From positions 1 through 64,000 of the forward strand of contig NZ_JMME01000013.1 in NCBI RefSeq assembly GCF_000686945.1: a stretch of 64,000 nucleotides of DNA, in the 5' to 3' direction. Every line of letters starts with the position of its first letter. Positions within the stretch are counted from its first letter, which is position 1. A program made the position numbers and the translations under genes. This document shows positions 16,342-25,626 of the stretch, in pieces. The DNA comes from Selenomonas sp. AE3005 (GTDB lineage: Bacteria; Bacillota; Negativicutes; Selenomonadales; Selenomonadaceae). A model generated the notes under the pieces. It did not search any database, was not told the DNA's origin, and saw only the letters and a program-made list of their open reading frames with translations.

Positions 16342-16803
16342 ATGAAAATTTTAGCCCGGCACTTAACTGCTGATTTATTTAACTGTCAAAATTACCAATT
16401 AAATGATAATGAACTCATAAAGGATATGCTGGTCAATCTCATTCAGAAATTTGAAATGCAGCTTATCAGACTCTCCATGGAGGCGCTGGACTCCAGTCAT
16501 ACTGTCTACATGGCCGTTCTGGGACAGGGCCATATAACCATGCACGTTTACCCGGAACTCAAATACGTTTCCCTCGACATCTTCCTCTGTCAGGAAAATG
16601 CCGAACCGGATAAGCTCGGTCAGGCCGTCCGCAACTACTTCAAGCCTGACAAGACAAAAACTACCGTACTGAAACGCGGCGACTTTGGCACCGCCAAGGA
16701 TTTAAAACCCAAAGTCAAAACCAAGGTTGCCCCCCTGCGGAAAATCCACAACACCGGCGCCAAGGTCATCCGTATCCTGGCCCGCCGCAATAACAACCAG
16801 TAA
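16342..16803 (+). CDS. SpeD-like protein lacking the pyruvoyl-forming serine
   Basis: 153 residues from ATG 16342 (GAAGGAG upstream). The sequence follows prokaryotic S-adenosylmethionine decarboxylase: MKILARHLTADLFNC at the start, HITMHVYPELKYVSLDIFLC in the centre. In SpeD the self-cleaving serine sits in ESHxxIHTWPE; here the equivalent is GQGHITMHVYPE, so that serine is Gly. The processing His and the catalytic Cys are kept. Without the serine the usual pyruvoyl cofactor cannot form, so this should not be a normal AdoMet decarboxylase. A basic tail of about 30 residues (KPKVKTKVAPLRK, RILARRNNNQ) is extra and could bind nucleic acid. No polyamine genes lie nearby. Confidence 0.8.
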   Translation: MKILARHLTADLFNCQNYQLNDNELIKDMLVNLIQKFEMQLIRLSMEALDSSHTVYMAVLGQGHITMHVYPELKYVSLDIFLCQENAEPDKLGQAVRNYFKPDKTKTTVLKRGDFGTAKDLKPKVKTKVAPLRKIHNTGAKVIRILARRNNNQ

Positions 16804-16812
16804 ATAAGACAT

Positions 16813-16841
16813 AAAAAACCTCCCTTCCCGGGAGGTTTTTT
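16813..16841. terminator. Terminator between the SpeD-like gene and thrS
   Basis: AAAACCTCCC and its complement around a TTCC loop, followed by TTTTTT. The symmetric A and T runs make it usable from both sides. Confidence 0.88.
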
Positions 16842-16852
16842 AGTGCCTTTAA

Positions 16853-18772
16853 TTAAAATTCTTCGCTCTTGCTGGCGATTTTTTCCTGGACGTACTTAAT
16901 GAAGTCATCAACCTTCATCGTTTCGCTGTCCTTCACGCCGCGTTTGCGGACTGCGGCCGTGCCGTCAGCCATTTCCTGGTCACCGACAACCAGCGTGTAC
17001 GGCGTTTTCTTGACCTGGCTTTCACGGATTTTGTAGCCCGTCTTTTCATTGCGGTCGTCCACTTCAACACGCAGGCCGAGGTCAAACATTTTCTTCTTGA
17101 GCTCGTAAGCGTAATCAGCATGCTTGTCCGTAATCGGCAGGATACGTACCTGTACCGGAGCCAGCCAAGTTGGGAAAGCACCGGCGTAGTTTTCAATCAG
17201 AATACCGATAAAGCGTTCAATCGAGCCGTATACCACGCGATGCAGCATAACCGGACGATGCTTTTCGCCGTCTTCGCCTACATAAGTCAGGTCAAATTTT
17301 TCCGGCATCAGCATATCGAGCTGAATCGTACCACACTGCCACGTACGGCCAATGGAATCACGCAGGTGGAAGTCAATCTTCGGGCCGTAGAACGCGCCGT
17401 CACCTTCGTTGATAACGTACTTGAGGCCGCGGTGCTCCAACGCATTGCGCAGGGCGTTCGTAGCATTTTCCCAGATTTCATCAGAACCCATGGAATCCTC
17501 AGGACGCGTGGACAGTTCTGCCGTGTACTTCAGACCAAACGTGCTGTACACTTCATCAAAGAGGTCAATCGTGTGCTGGATTTCTTCCTCAATCTGAGCC
17601 GGCGTGATGAAAAGATGCGCATCGTCCTGCGTAAAGTTGCGGACACGGAACAGGCCGTGGAGTGCACCGGAAAGCTCATGGCGGTGAACAAGACCAAGTT
17701 CGCCCATACGCAGCGGCAGGTCACGATAGCTGTGCTGATGGGATTTGTACACCAGCATACCGCCCGGGCAGTTCATGGGCTTTACAGCATAATCTTCATC
17801 GTCAATCTTCGTGAAGTACATGTTTTCTTTGTAGTGGTCCCAGTGGCCGGACGTTTCCCACAACTTGCGGTTCATAATCATCGGCGTCTTGATTTCCTGA
17901 TAGCCATAACGGCGATGAACTTCACGCCAGTAGTTAATCAGTTCGTTGCGAACAACCATACCGTTCGGATGGAAGAACGGGAACCCCGGGCCTTCTTCAT
18001 GCAGGCTGAACAGGTCAAGTTCCTTGCCCAGTTTGCGATGGTCGCGCTTGGCAGCCTCTTCGAGCATGTGCAGGTATTCATCAAGGTCAGCCTGCTTTTC
18101 GAAAGCCGTACCATATATACGCTGCAGCATCTTGTTCTTTTCGCTGCCGCGCCAGTAAGCACCAGCAACACTCTGCAGCTTGAGTGCCTTAACCTTGCCC
18201 GTAGATAATACATGGGGGCCGGCGCAGAGGTCCGTGAATTCGCCCTGCGTATAGAGCGTAATCAGCGCATCTTCCGGCAGGTCGTTGATAAGTTCGACCT
18301 TGTAGCTTTCGCCCTTTTCCTCAAACATTTTAAGAGCCTCGCTGCGGCTTACTTCTTTGCGTTCGAGCTTAAGGTTTTCCTTGACGATTTTCTTCATTTC
18401 CTTTTCGATATCCTTAAGGTCGGATTCGCCTAGCTGACGGTCCATATCGATATCGTAGTAGAAACCATTGTCAATAGCCGGGCCGATAGCCAGTTTTACA
18501 TTATCTTCCTTATAAAGACGCTTTACAGCCTGTGCCAGAATATGAGAGGCCGTGTGACGCAGTGCCCAGCGGCCGTCAGCCTCTTCAAACGTCAGGAACT
18601 CTACCGTGCAGTCCTTATCAAGAACAGCCGTCAGGTCCTTCGTTTCGCCGTCAACCTTGGCAGCCAGTACCTTCTTGGCCAGACTGTTGCTGACCTGTTT
18701 TACAAAATCCAAAATGCTCGTGCCTGCCTCAACCTCGCGCAGCGCACCGTCCTTCAACGTAATCTTCAGCAT
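16853..18772 (-). CDS. thrS: Threonyl-tRNA synthetase
   Basis: 639 residues, full length. Order: TGS domain (1-62), editing domain with HxxxH (RHTASHILAQAV, about 70-80), class II catalytic core with MNCPGGM (about 335-341) and RHELSGALHGLFRVRNFTQDDAH, motif 3 HRVVYGSIERFIGILIEN, and C-terminal anticodon-binding domain. It charges tRNA-Thr. ATG 18772 follows AGGAGGG. Expression is controlled by the T-box leader directly upstream. Confidence 0.97.
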   Translation of the reverse strand: MLKITLKDGALREVEAGTSILDFVKQVSNSLAKKVLAAKVDGETKDLTAVLDKDCTVEFLTFEEADGRWALRHTASHILAQAVKRLYKEDNVKLAIGPAIDNGFYYDIDMDRQLGESDLKDIEKEMKKIVKENLKLERKEVSRSEALKMFEEKGESYKVELINDLPEDALITLYTQGEFTDLCAGPHVLSTGKVKALKLQSVAGAYWRGSEKNKMLQRIYGTAFEKQADLDEYLHMLEEAAKRDHRKLGKELDLFSLHEEGPGFPFFHPNGMVVRNELINYWREVHRRYGYQEIKTPMIMNRKLWETSGHWDHYKENMYFTKIDDEDYAVKPMNCPGGMLVYKSHQHSYRDLPLRMGELGLVHRHELSGALHGLFRVRNFTQDDAHLFITPAQIEEEIQHTIDLFDEVYSTFGLKYTAELSTRPEDSMGSDEIWENATNALRNALEHRGLKYVINEGDGAFYGPKIDFHLRDSIGRTWQCGTIQLDMLMPEKFDLTYVGEDGEKHRPVMLHRVVYGSIERFIGILIENYAGAFPTWLAPVQVRILPITDKHADYAYELKKKMFDLGLRVEVDDRNEKTGYKIRESQVKKTPYTLVVGDQEMADGTAAVRKRGVKDSETMKVDDFIKYVQEKIASKSEEF

Positions 18773-18789
18773 TGTATTTCCCTCCTAAA

Positions 18790-19050
18790 ACAAAAAAACT
18801 TCGTCCCTAAATAGGGACGAAGTTATAACCTCGTGGTTCCACCCTGATTGCCACAGACTATGCCCATGGCCGCTCAGCGCTTGTAACGATAGCGTAACCG
18901 TCTGCCAATACTGATGGGCCCAGCCCACGTTCCTGCCAGCAGCTCCAAAGTGGTAACAGCAACAACTAACCCAGAACCCTTGCACCATACAGGTTCCTCT
19001 CTAAGAGCCGTTTCCTCGCTGTCATGTCTCTGTCTTTGCCTTTAACCGAT
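18790..19050 (-). ncRNA. T-box leader (threonine) of thrS
   Basis: The minus strand carries the T-box core GGGTGGAACCACGAGG (about 18842-18827). A terminator follows with arms AACTTCGTCCCTA and complement, ending in TTTTTTT (18792-18824). The upstream 200 bases hold the stem I region. An ACC triplet at 18954-18952, in a GCTGTTACCACTTTGG context, is a plausible specifier for tRNA-Thr. Uncharged tRNA-Thr should stabilise the antiterminator and switch thrS on. Confidence 0.92.
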
Positions 19051-19056
19051 AGACAT

Positions 19057-19085
19057 ATTATAGGTTGCCCAAGTTGACATGTCAA
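19057..19085 (-). promoter_or_regulatory. thrS/T-box promoter
   Basis: TTGACA (19085-19080), 17 bases, TATAAT (19062-19057) on the minus strand, a perfect consensus. The -35 lies within the palindrome TTGACATGTCAA. Confidence 0.88.
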
Positions 19086-19201
19086 GGGATAACACCAAAA
19101 TCCCCTGTAAAAAATTCCCCTGCCCTTTTCACTTGTCGTGGCAGGGTTATGAGCTGCCAAAGTTGAATAAGTATAGCATAAATCTAAAGGAGGCAGTAAA
19201 A

Positions 19202-19582
19202 ATGAGTATTATCAGCGGACTAATCGGCAATGCGGCGGAAACGGATATCGAAGATGTAAAAAAAGACTACGGCAAACTATTGGGCAAGAGTGAACAGGTA
19301 ATCCAGGCCTACCAATGGGTGCGCGACCTGCTTATCTTCACTGACTACAGACTGATACTGGTGGATATACAGGGTGCTACCGGCAAAAAAGTCGACTACC
19401 ACTCCATTCCCTACAAGAGTATCCGCCACTTCGCCGTAGAATCCACCGGACACTTTGACCTGGAGGCGGAGCTTAAAATATGGGTAGCCGGTCTTGGTGC
19501 TGAACCACTGGTCTACACCTTCAGCAAGGACGCCGACGTCTACCGCGTACAAGCCCTGCTGGCAGAATGCGTCGGCAAATAA
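19202..19582 (+). CDS. Bacterial PH-domain protein (bPH_1 type)
   Basis: 126 residues from ATG 19202 (AAAGGAGG upstream). It matches the bPH_1 (PF08000) pattern: KLLGKSEQVIQAYQWVRDLLIFTDYRLILVD, then GKKVDYHSIPYKSIRHFAVES, a beta sandwich ending with a helix (DADVYRVQALLAECV). There is no signal peptide or membrane helix, so it should be cytosolic. The molecular role of this family is not established. The next gene, a VWA protein, starts 36 bases on, so they may share a transcript. Confidence 0.82.
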   Translation: MSIISGLIGNAAETDIEDVKKDYGKLLGKSEQVIQAYQWVRDLLIFTDYRLILVDIQGATGKKVDYHSIPYKSIRHFAVESTGHFDLEAELKIWVAGLGAEPLVYTFSKDADVYRVQALLAECVGK

Positions 19583-19618
19583 GCAAAAAGAACGGATAAA
19601 AAACAGGAGCTGATTCAC

Positions 19619-20410
19619 GTGTATAAAACTTTAATATCACTGGCAGCGGTGCTCGTCATGAGTACCAGCCTGTGCTTTGCCCGGGAACTGCCAACGGATA
19701 AACCGGTGGAAAAACCGTCCACAGAAGTACAGCAGCCACTGTTCCTGCAGCATGAGCATACGTCTAAATGTATTCTTACCTCTGCCGACCCCGTGCAGAT
19801 AATCTGCATTCTTGACCGTTCCGGCTCAATGCGCAAGGTAGCCGAAGATACAATTGGCGGCTATAACACTTTCATAGAAAAACAGAAACAGAAAAAAGGA
19901 CGCGCCGAAGTTACCACCGTCCTATTCGATGACAGATACGAAAAAATCGTAGACGCCAAAGATATCCAGAAAGTACCGGAGCTGACCAGTAAGAGCTACT
20001 ACCCCCGTGGCATGACGGCCCTGCTTGACGCTGTCGGCCGCACCATCACCGGCACCATGGATAAAATGAATCAGAACGGCATCTGCCCAGCCAAGCGGCG
20101 CGTGCTGTTCCTCATTATGACCGATGGCAAAGAAAACAACAGTGTAGAATACACCAAAGCTGACGTAAAAGCCATGATTGATACAGCCTCTAAAGAATAT
20201 AAATGGAATTTTATCTTCATGGGGGCCAATATCGACTCGGTATCTGAGGCTGCAGCCCTAGGTATCGGTGCTGACCATGCCGTGAATTACAAACACGACG
20301 CCGGCGGCGTAAGACAATCCTTCTCCCGCATGGACGCCGCCGCCAGTGAAATGCGCGACAAAGGCAGCGTCGGCGAAAGCTGGAAACAAGCCGGCGAACA
20401 GTCACAGTAA
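19619..20410 (+). CDS. Secreted von Willebrand factor A-domain protein
   Basis: 263 residues from GTG 19619, with CAGGAG nine bases upstream. A signal peptide (LISLAAVLVMSTSLCFA, about 4-20) predicts export. From about residue 58 runs a VWA domain with the MIDAS motif LDRSGSM, conserved Thr in SYYPRGMTALLDAVG, and the aspartate in LIMTDGKENNS. It should bind a divalent cation and a protein partner. The C-terminal 40 residues are Gly/Ser-rich. It follows the PH-domain gene. No partner such as a MoxR ATPase is nearby, so the role is open. Confidence 0.85.
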   Translation: MYKTLISLAAVLVMSTSLCFARELPTDKPVEKPSTEVQQPLFLQHEHTSKCILTSADPVQIICILDRSGSMRKVAEDTIGGYNTFIEKQKQKKGRAEVTTVLFDDRYEKIVDAKDIQKVPELTSKSYYPRGMTALLDAVGRTITGTMDKMNQNGICPAKRRVLFLIMTDGKENNSVEYTKADVKAMIDTASKEYKWNFIFMGANIDSVSEAAALGIGADHAVNYKHDAGGVRQSFSRMDAAASEMRDKGSVGESWKQAGEQSQ

Positions 20411-20456
20411 ATCCTTTAAACATCTCCCCATCGCTTACTGACAAAATTTTCATAGC

Positions 20457-20501
20457 AAAAGGCAGTGACAAAATGCTTGCGCATCTTGTCACTGCCTTTC
20501 A
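20457..20501. terminator. Bidirectional terminator between the VWA gene and tyrA
   Basis: AAAAGGCAGTGACAA and its complement surround a loop, with A and T runs on both sides. It serves the convergent VWA and tyrA transcripts. Confidence 0.88.
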
Positions 20502-20514
20502 GTATTCTATGCAG

Positions 20515-21411
20515 TTAGTTCGGGTCGAATTTGTTTTGGGCGTTTTCGAGCAGGGCGTCACGGCGTTTCTTGGAGGCGGTGAAGTAGTCGTAGACGGCCT
20601 GTCTGTCCTGGGACTCACAGGCTGTAATCACAGTGCCGATAATTTCCTGCAAGGTCCTGAGGTTGGCAGCAATGGCCTTGCCGTTGGTCATGCAGATATC
20701 TGCCCACATATCGGCATTGGACGAGGCGATACGGGTGGTATCCTTGAAACCGCCGCCGATAAGTTTGATACAGGACTCCATATCGCCGCCAGACTGGTTG
20801 AGGAGTGTTACCAGCGCTGCCGCCGCTACATGGGGCACATGGCTGATAACGGAGGCACAGCGGTCATGTTTGGCGATATCGAGCGTTGTAAAGTTGGCTC
20901 CGGTATGCTTTAGCAGCGCCATGAGCTTTGCATGCGCCTCTGGCGGTGCGCCTGTGTCCTCCACGATGACGTAGGCCTTGCCCACGAACAAGTCTTTTTT
21001 CGCTGCGGTCACGCCGCTTTTTTCCCGGCCGGTCATGGGGTGGCCGGCGATGTAGTAGATATCCGGGGGCAGAATCTTTTGCAGATGCTCCCAGATATAC
21101 TGCTTGGTACTGCCGGCGTCGGTGATAATCGCGCCTTTTTTCAGATAGGGCAGTATCTTTTCCACCATGGGCACGATTTGCAGTACCGGCGGGCTCAAAA
21201 AGATGATATCCGCCTGCTCCACAACGGCTTTTACGTCCGGCGAGGCAAAGTCCACTGCTCCCAGTTCCATAGCCTTGTCCATGGAGGCCTGGCTGCGGCA
21301 CAGGCCGGTGATGTAGATATCATCGCCCAGCTTGTCCTTTAGGCACAGCCCCAAGGAACCGCCAATAAGGCCCACACCGATAATGGCCAGCGTTGTTTTT
21401 TCCTGTGCCAT
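20515..21411 (-). CDS. tyrA: Prephenate dehydrogenase
   Basis: 298 residues. The N-terminal NAD-binding Rossmann motif is IIGVGLIGGSLGLCLK (about 9-24). The catalytic region has YIAGHPMTGREKSGVTAA with the conserved His, and a helical C-terminal dimer domain follows. It converts prephenate to 4-hydroxyphenylpyruvate in tyrosine synthesis. No ACT domain is attached. The ATG directly follows the aroF stop (TAAATG), so the two are translated from one message. Confidence 0.93.
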   Translation of the reverse strand: MAQEKTTLAIIGVGLIGGSLGLCLKDKLGDDIYITGLCRSQASMDKAMELGAVDFASPDVKAVVEQADIIFLSPPVLQIVPMVEKILPYLKKGAIITDAGSTKQYIWEHLQKILPPDIYYIAGHPMTGREKSGVTAAKKDLFVGKAYVIVEDTGAPPEAHAKLMALLKHTGANFTTLDIAKHDRCASVISHVPHVAAAALVTLLNQSGGDMESCIKLIGGGFKDTTRIASSNADMWADICMTNGKAIAANLRTLQEIIGTVITACESQDRQAVYDYFTASKKRRDALLENAQNKFDPN

Positions 21412-22425
21412 TTATACAGTGCGCTCCATTACCGCCGCAATTTTGCCCAGGTCCTCCATCAAGCGGTTGAAATTCTTCGGCGTCAGGCTCTGGTCACCAT
21501 CGGAAAGCGCCACCTCCGGATGGGGATGTACTTCGATGATGAGGCCGTCACAGCCGGCAGCCACAGCCGCCCGGGCCATGGGCTGAACCATCTGCCAGCG
21601 GCCGGTGCCGTGGCTCGGGTCCACGATGATGGGCAGGTGGGAAAGTTCCTTCACGGCCGCCACAGCGCTGAGGTCCAGCGTGTTACGGGTAAAGGTTTCA
21701 TAGGTGCGGATACCGCGCTCGCAGAGGATAACCTGCTCGTTGCCGCCAGCCATGATGTACTCGGCAGCGTTGAGCCATTCGCTGATGGTCGCCGACAGGC
21801 CGCGTTTTAACATAACGGGCTTTTTCACTTTGCCCAGGGCCTTTAACAGCTGGAAGTTCTGCATATTGCGCGCGCCGACCTGATAAACATCAGCGTATTT
21901 GCCCACCAGTTCCAAATCGTCTTTATCGACGATTTCCGTAACGACTTTGAGGCCTTCTTCATCTGCAACCTGACGGAGCATTTTGAGTCCTTCTTCTTCC
22001 AGTCCCTGGAAGTCATAGGGGCTGGTACGGGGCTTGAACGCACCGCCGCGCAGGAACTTGGCACCGCCGGCCTTCACGGCCTTGGCAGCCTCGCGGAGCT
22101 GGTCAATGCTCTCTACGGAGCAGGGGCCGGCCATAACCACGATTTCCTTGCCGCCGATTTTCACCCCGTCCACGTCCACGATGGTTGCCTCGGGATGGAA
22201 GTTACGGCTGACCAGCTTGTATTTTTCCGTGATACGGACGGTCTTTTCCACACCGTCCATCATATTCATTTCCAGATTGGCAATCTTGCTCTTTTCACCA
22301 ATTACACCAACTATTGTTACTTCAGCACCTTCCGATATATGGGTTTTAAGTCCAGCTGATTCAATCTTTTGAATGACACGCTGCAAGTTTTCTTTAGTAG
22401 CATTGGGGCTCATTACAATAATCAC
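21412..22425 (-). CDS. aroF: 3-deoxy-7-phosphoheptulonate synthase (DAHP synthase, type I beta)
   Basis: 337 residues. The first 70 form the ferredoxin-like N-terminal domain of the I-beta class ([20 protein letters not shown]). The TIM barrel follows with [30 protein letters not shown] and VDPSHGTG. It condenses PEP with erythrose 4-phosphate, the first step of the shikimate route. In this class the N-terminal domain often mediates feedback inhibition by aromatic amino acids. The start is GTG 22425 with TGGAGG seven bases upstream. It is first in an aroF-tyrA pair. Confidence 0.94.
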   Translation of the reverse strand: MIIVMSPNATKENLQRVIQKIESAGLKTHISEGAEVTIVGVIGEKSKIANLEMNMMDGVEKTVRITEKYKLVSRNFHPEATIVDVDGVKIGGKEIVVMAGPCSVESIDQLREAAKAVKAGGAKFLRGGAFKPRTSPYDFQGLEEEGLKMLRQVADEEGLKVVTEIVDKDDLELVGKYADVYQVGARNMQNFQLLKALGKVKKPVMLKRGLSATISEWLNAAEYIMAGGNEQVILCERGIRTYETFTRNTLDLSAVAAVKELSHLPIIVDPSHGTGRWQMVQPMARAAVAAGCDGLIIEVHPHPEVALSDGDQSLTPKNFNRLMEDLGKIAAVMERTV

Positions 22426-22447
22426 GCTAATACCTCCATTACTTACA

Positions 22448-22900
22448 TTACACCTTCACCATAGCGATTTCATCGCAGTTAGGGAATTTGGGGCAATCTA
22501 TACATTCTTTCCACACCTTATGCGGAAGTTCCTCTTTATTTATGACGGTAAAGCCCAAAGCCTTGAAAAATTCCGGCTGATAAGTCAGGGTAAAGAACTT
22601 CTCAATGCCCAGGTTTTCGCCTTCGGCCAGCAGGTGGCGGACGATTTCCGCGCCTATGCCCCGGCGCCGCTTTTGGGGTGATACGGCCATGGTTCGCACC
22701 TCAGCCAGTTTATCCCAAATGATATGCAGGCCGCCGACACCGGCCAGCGTGCCGTCATCGTCAATGGCCACCACCATATCCCGCAGGGTTTCATAGAGGG
22801 TGTTACGGGAACGGGCCAGCATAACTCCCTCGGCGGCATAATCAGCCACCAGTTCATATATTGCCTCCACATCAGCAAATGTGGCTTTGCGATAAATCAT
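22448..22900 (-). CDS. GNAT acetyltransferase, short ArgA-like (N-acetylglutamate synthase candidate)
   Basis: A 150-residue GNAT protein. The acetyl-CoA loop is VSPQKRRRGIGAEIVRHLL (about 72-90). The C-terminal block FFKALGFTVINKEELPHKVW, then CIDCPKFPNCDEIAM, is typical of short stand-alone N-acetylglutamate synthase-like proteins, from memory, and its three cysteines are unusual for GNATs. No arginine genes lie nearby, so the substrate is inferred. It lies 15 bases after nth and 23 before aroF on the same strand, so they may be co-transcribed. Confidence 0.8.
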   Translation of the reverse strand: MIYRKATFADVEAIYELVADYAAEGVMLARSRNTLYETLRDMVVAIDDDGTLAGVGGLHIIWDKLAEVRTMAVSPQKRRRGIGAEIVRHLLAEGENLGIEKFFTLTYQPEFFKALGFTVINKEELPHKVWKECIDCPKFPNCDEIAMVKV

Positions 22901-22914
22901 GCTCTCATCTCATT

Positions 22915-23544
22915 TCATTGACAACTGGGGCACACCTCAGCCAAAGGACACTCATGACACAGCGGCTTGCGCGCCTTGCAGATATTCCGGCCATGCCAGA
23001 TAAGCCAGTGATGGGCTGCCGACCATTTTTCCTGCGGAATGGCTTTCATCAGCCGTTTTTCCACAACCAGCGGTGTGTCGCCCACTGCCAGTTTCAGCCG
23101 GTTGGCCACACGGAAAACATGGGTATCTACGGCAATAGCCGGTATGTCAAAGCCTACGCTCAGCACCACGTTGGCCGTTTTGCGGCCGACACCGGGCAAT
23201 TCCATCAGCAGTTCAAAATCCGCCGGTACTCTCCCCTGAAATTTGTTGCACAGTTCCTGACAGGCGCCCATAATGTTTTTGGCCTTGTTATGGTAGAGAC
23301 CGCAGTCACGGATTTCTTCTTCGAGTTTCTCCAGCCCCATGTCCATAATGTCTTCCGGCATGGTTACCTTTTTAAACAGCCGGGCCGTGGTCACATTGAC
23401 GCGTTTGTCTGTGCACTGGGCCGACAAAATCACCGCAATCAGCAGTTCAAAGGGATTGTGGAAAATCAGCGCCGGTTTGGCATCTTTGTAGACTTCCCCT
23501 AAAATGCGTATCTGTTCTTCTTTAATTTTATTGGTAACACGCAT
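22915..23544 (-). CDS. nth: Endonuclease III
   Basis: 209 residues, normal length. The helix-hairpin-helix is LPGVGRKTANVVLSV (about 112-126), with the catalytic Lys in the hairpin region and the catalytic Asp in AVDTHVFRVANR. The C-terminal iron-sulfur loop has four cysteines spaced 6, 2 and 5 (CKARKPLCHECPLAEVC). It removes oxidised pyrimidines and cuts the abasic site in base excision repair. ATG 23544 follows TAGGAG. Confidence 0.96.
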   Translation of the reverse strand: MRVTNKIKEEQIRILGEVYKDAKPALIFHNPFELLIAVILSAQCTDKRVNVTTARLFKKVTMPEDIMDMGLEKLEEEIRDCGLYHNKAKNIMGACQELCNKFQGRVPADFELLMELPGVGRKTANVVLSVGFDIPAIAVDTHVFRVANRLKLAVGDTPLVVEKRLMKAIPQEKWSAAHHWLIWHGRNICKARKPLCHECPLAEVCPSCQ

Positions 23545-23591
23545 AATGCTCTCCTAATACTAATGGAGCCGCCAAGCAGCTCCATTTATCT

Positions 23592-24953
23592 TTAATTGGT
23601 AAGACTGCGAATCGGTGCCGGAATACGGCCGCCACGGGCGATAAACGCCGCCGAGCTGTAATCGTTCTTCACCGGCACAATGGGGCAGTAACCCAGCAGG
23701 CCGCCAAATTCCACCATATCCCCGACCTTCTTGCCCGGTACTGGGATAACGCGGACAGCCGTGGTCTTGTTGTTAATCATGCCGATAGCTGCCTCATCAG
23801 CGATAATGCCGGAAATTGTCGCAGCGGAAGTATCGCCTTCAATAGCAATCATATCCAGGCCGACGGAGCAGACACAGGTCATGGCCTCCAGTTTTTCCAG
23901 CGACAGGCTGCCAGTCTTGATGGCGTTAATCATGCCTTCGTCCTCGCTGACGGGGATAAAGGCACCGGACAGGCCGCCCACGTGGGAAGATGCCATCAGA
24001 CCGCCCTTTTTCACGGCGTCATTCAAGAGGGCCAGAGCTGCCGTCGTGCCTGGAGCACCGCAGGACTCAATGCCCATTTCCTCAATGATACGGGCCACGC
24101 TGTCACCCACAGCCGGCGTTGGTGCCAGTGACAGGTCAATAATGCCAAAGGGCACGCCCAGACGCTTGGAGGCCTCCCGGGCCACCAGCTGACCGACACG
24201 GGTAATCTTAAAGGCCGTTTTCTTGATGGTTTCAGCGACTTCTGTAAAGTCAGCACCCTTCTTGGCCTCCAAAGCGTGTTTTACCACGCCGGGGCCGCTG
24301 ACGCCCACGCTTACCACCTTGTCAGCCTCACTGACACCGTGGAAAGCACCGGCCATAAAGGGGTTATCCCCGGGGGCGTTGCAGAATACTACGAGCTTGG
24401 CACAGCCCAAAGCGTCATTATCGCGGGTAAGCTCCGCTGTACGCTTGATGACCTCACCCATTTCGCGGACGCAGTCCATGTTGATACCGGTCTTGGTAGA
24501 ACCGAGGTTTACCGAGGAGCACACCACGTCCGTGGTAGCCAGAGCCTGCGGAATAGAGTTAATCAAGATACGGTCGCCATTGGTAAAGCCCTTTTCCACC
24601 AGGGCAGAAAAACCACCGATAAAGTTGACGCCGATTTCCTTAGCTGCCTTGTCCATAGCCTCAGCCACGGGCACATAGGTGTCCGTCTTGCAGGCGTCAG
24701 CTGCGATGGCGATAGGCGTTACCGATACGCGCTTGTGAATGATGGGAATACCGTATTCCGCCTCGATATCCTCACCGGTTTTCACCAGGAACTCTGCCGA
24801 TTTGGTAATCTTATCATAGACATTACGGCAGAACTGCTCCATGTTGGGGTGCGCGCAGTCACGCAGGGAAATGCCCATTGTAATGGTACGCACGTCCAGC
24901 TTATTTTCGGTAATCATCTCATTTGTTTCGATGATATCATCTATACTAATCAA
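23592..24953 (-). CDS. PFL family protein (DUF711)
   Basis: 453 residues of the UPF0210/DUF711 family, annotated PFL because its fold is related to pyruvate formate-lyase. Typical blocks are [20 protein letters not shown] near the N-terminus, [14 protein letters not shown], and the C-terminal [13 protein letters not shown]. It has no glycyl-radical motif of true PFL. Biochemical activity is unknown. The start is probably TTG 24953, with GAGGAGG eight bases upstream. The ACT-domain gene lies 26 bases before it; this pair is conserved in many Firmicutes and the small protein is thought to be regulatory. Confidence 0.9.
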   Translation of the reverse strand: MISIDDIIETNEMITENKLDVRTITMGISLRDCAHPNMEQFCRNVYDKITKSAEFLVKTGEDIEAEYGIPIIHKRVSVTPIAIAADACKTDTYVPVAEAMDKAAKEIGVNFIGGFSALVEKGFTNGDRILINSIPQALATTDVVCSSVNLGSTKTGINMDCVREMGEVIKRTAELTRDNDALGCAKLVVFCNAPGDNPFMAGAFHGVSEADKVVSVGVSGPGVVKHALEAKKGADFTEVAETIKKTAFKITRVGQLVAREASKRLGVPFGIIDLSLAPTPAVGDSVARIIEEMGIESCGAPGTTAALALLNDAVKKGGLMASSHVGGLSGAFIPVSEDEGMINAIKTGSLSLEKLEAMTCVCSVGLDMIAIEGDTSAATISGIIADEAAIGMINNKTTAVRVIPVPGKKVGDMVEFGGLLGYCPIVPVKNDYSSAAFIARGGRIPAPIRSLTN

Positions 24954-24979
24954 AAATTTTTCCTCCTCGTAAGGCCTGC

Positions 24980-25249
24980 TCAGATATTGTGCATTACATT
25001 AAAGATATCAGCGTGCTGTGCCTTGATATCCACATTGATTTCCTGACCGCTTTCCTTCAGTTTCTGCTGCAGGTCCACCAGCTTGATTTTACTGCTGCTG
25101 ATTTCAGCAATCAGAATCATATTGAAATAACCATCGAGGATATTCTGATTGATTGACAGAATGTTGACATTGTTCTCGGCAAGAATCTGACTGACCATGG
25201 CAATGATACCTACACGGTCTTTTCCAACTACGGTGACTACAAGTTTCAT
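24980..25249 (-). CDS. ACT domain protein (UPF0237 type)
   Basis: 89 residues, a single ACT domain: [20 protein letters not shown], then [20 protein letters not shown]. The protein is the usual partner of DUF711 and probably senses an amino acid or similar ligand. The start ATG 25249 has AGGAGA upstream. It is first in the operon with the PFL-like gene and divergent from the carboxyltransferase. Confidence 0.92.
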   Translation of the reverse strand: MKLVVTVVGKDRVGIIAMVSQILAENNVNILSINQNILDGYFNMILIAEISSSKIKLVDLQQKLKESGQEINVDIKAQHADIFNVMHNI

Positions 25250-25449
25250 TTACACATTTCTCCTCACAATTTCAAATTTAGCCGCCCATTGTGTAAACAT
25301 AGAACAATGTGTCAACACAAATTAGCTTCTCTCATTATACCAAGGCCTCGCTAAAAAACCAATACTTCCCCGGAAAAACTTTCCCTTTTTAATAGTACAC
25401 TTTTATTATTCTAAATGGTTATAGTACGGGAAAAAAATCACATTTTACA

Positions 25450-25478
25450 TTGACATTCTGCCAATTAGTACCTATACT
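25450..25478 (+). promoter_or_regulatory. Promoter of the carboxyltransferase gene
   Basis: TTGACA (25450-25455), 17 bases, TATACT (25473-25478). The leader to the ATG is about 140 bases and begins with two TTGTGAT direct repeats 16 bases apart, a possible operator. The rest of the gap 25250-25626 shows nothing further. Confidence 0.78.
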
Positions 25479-25626
25479 GTATTTGTGATGTTAATTATTG
25501 TGATACTCCAAAAACCTTGTATACACGCCGTCTGATGGCTGTAAGAACTTCGTTTTTTCAGTTTATCACGTCATAATAAACATAACTAAGGTTTATGTAT
25601 TTATAGTTTAGAGGAGAGTGTTAGTT

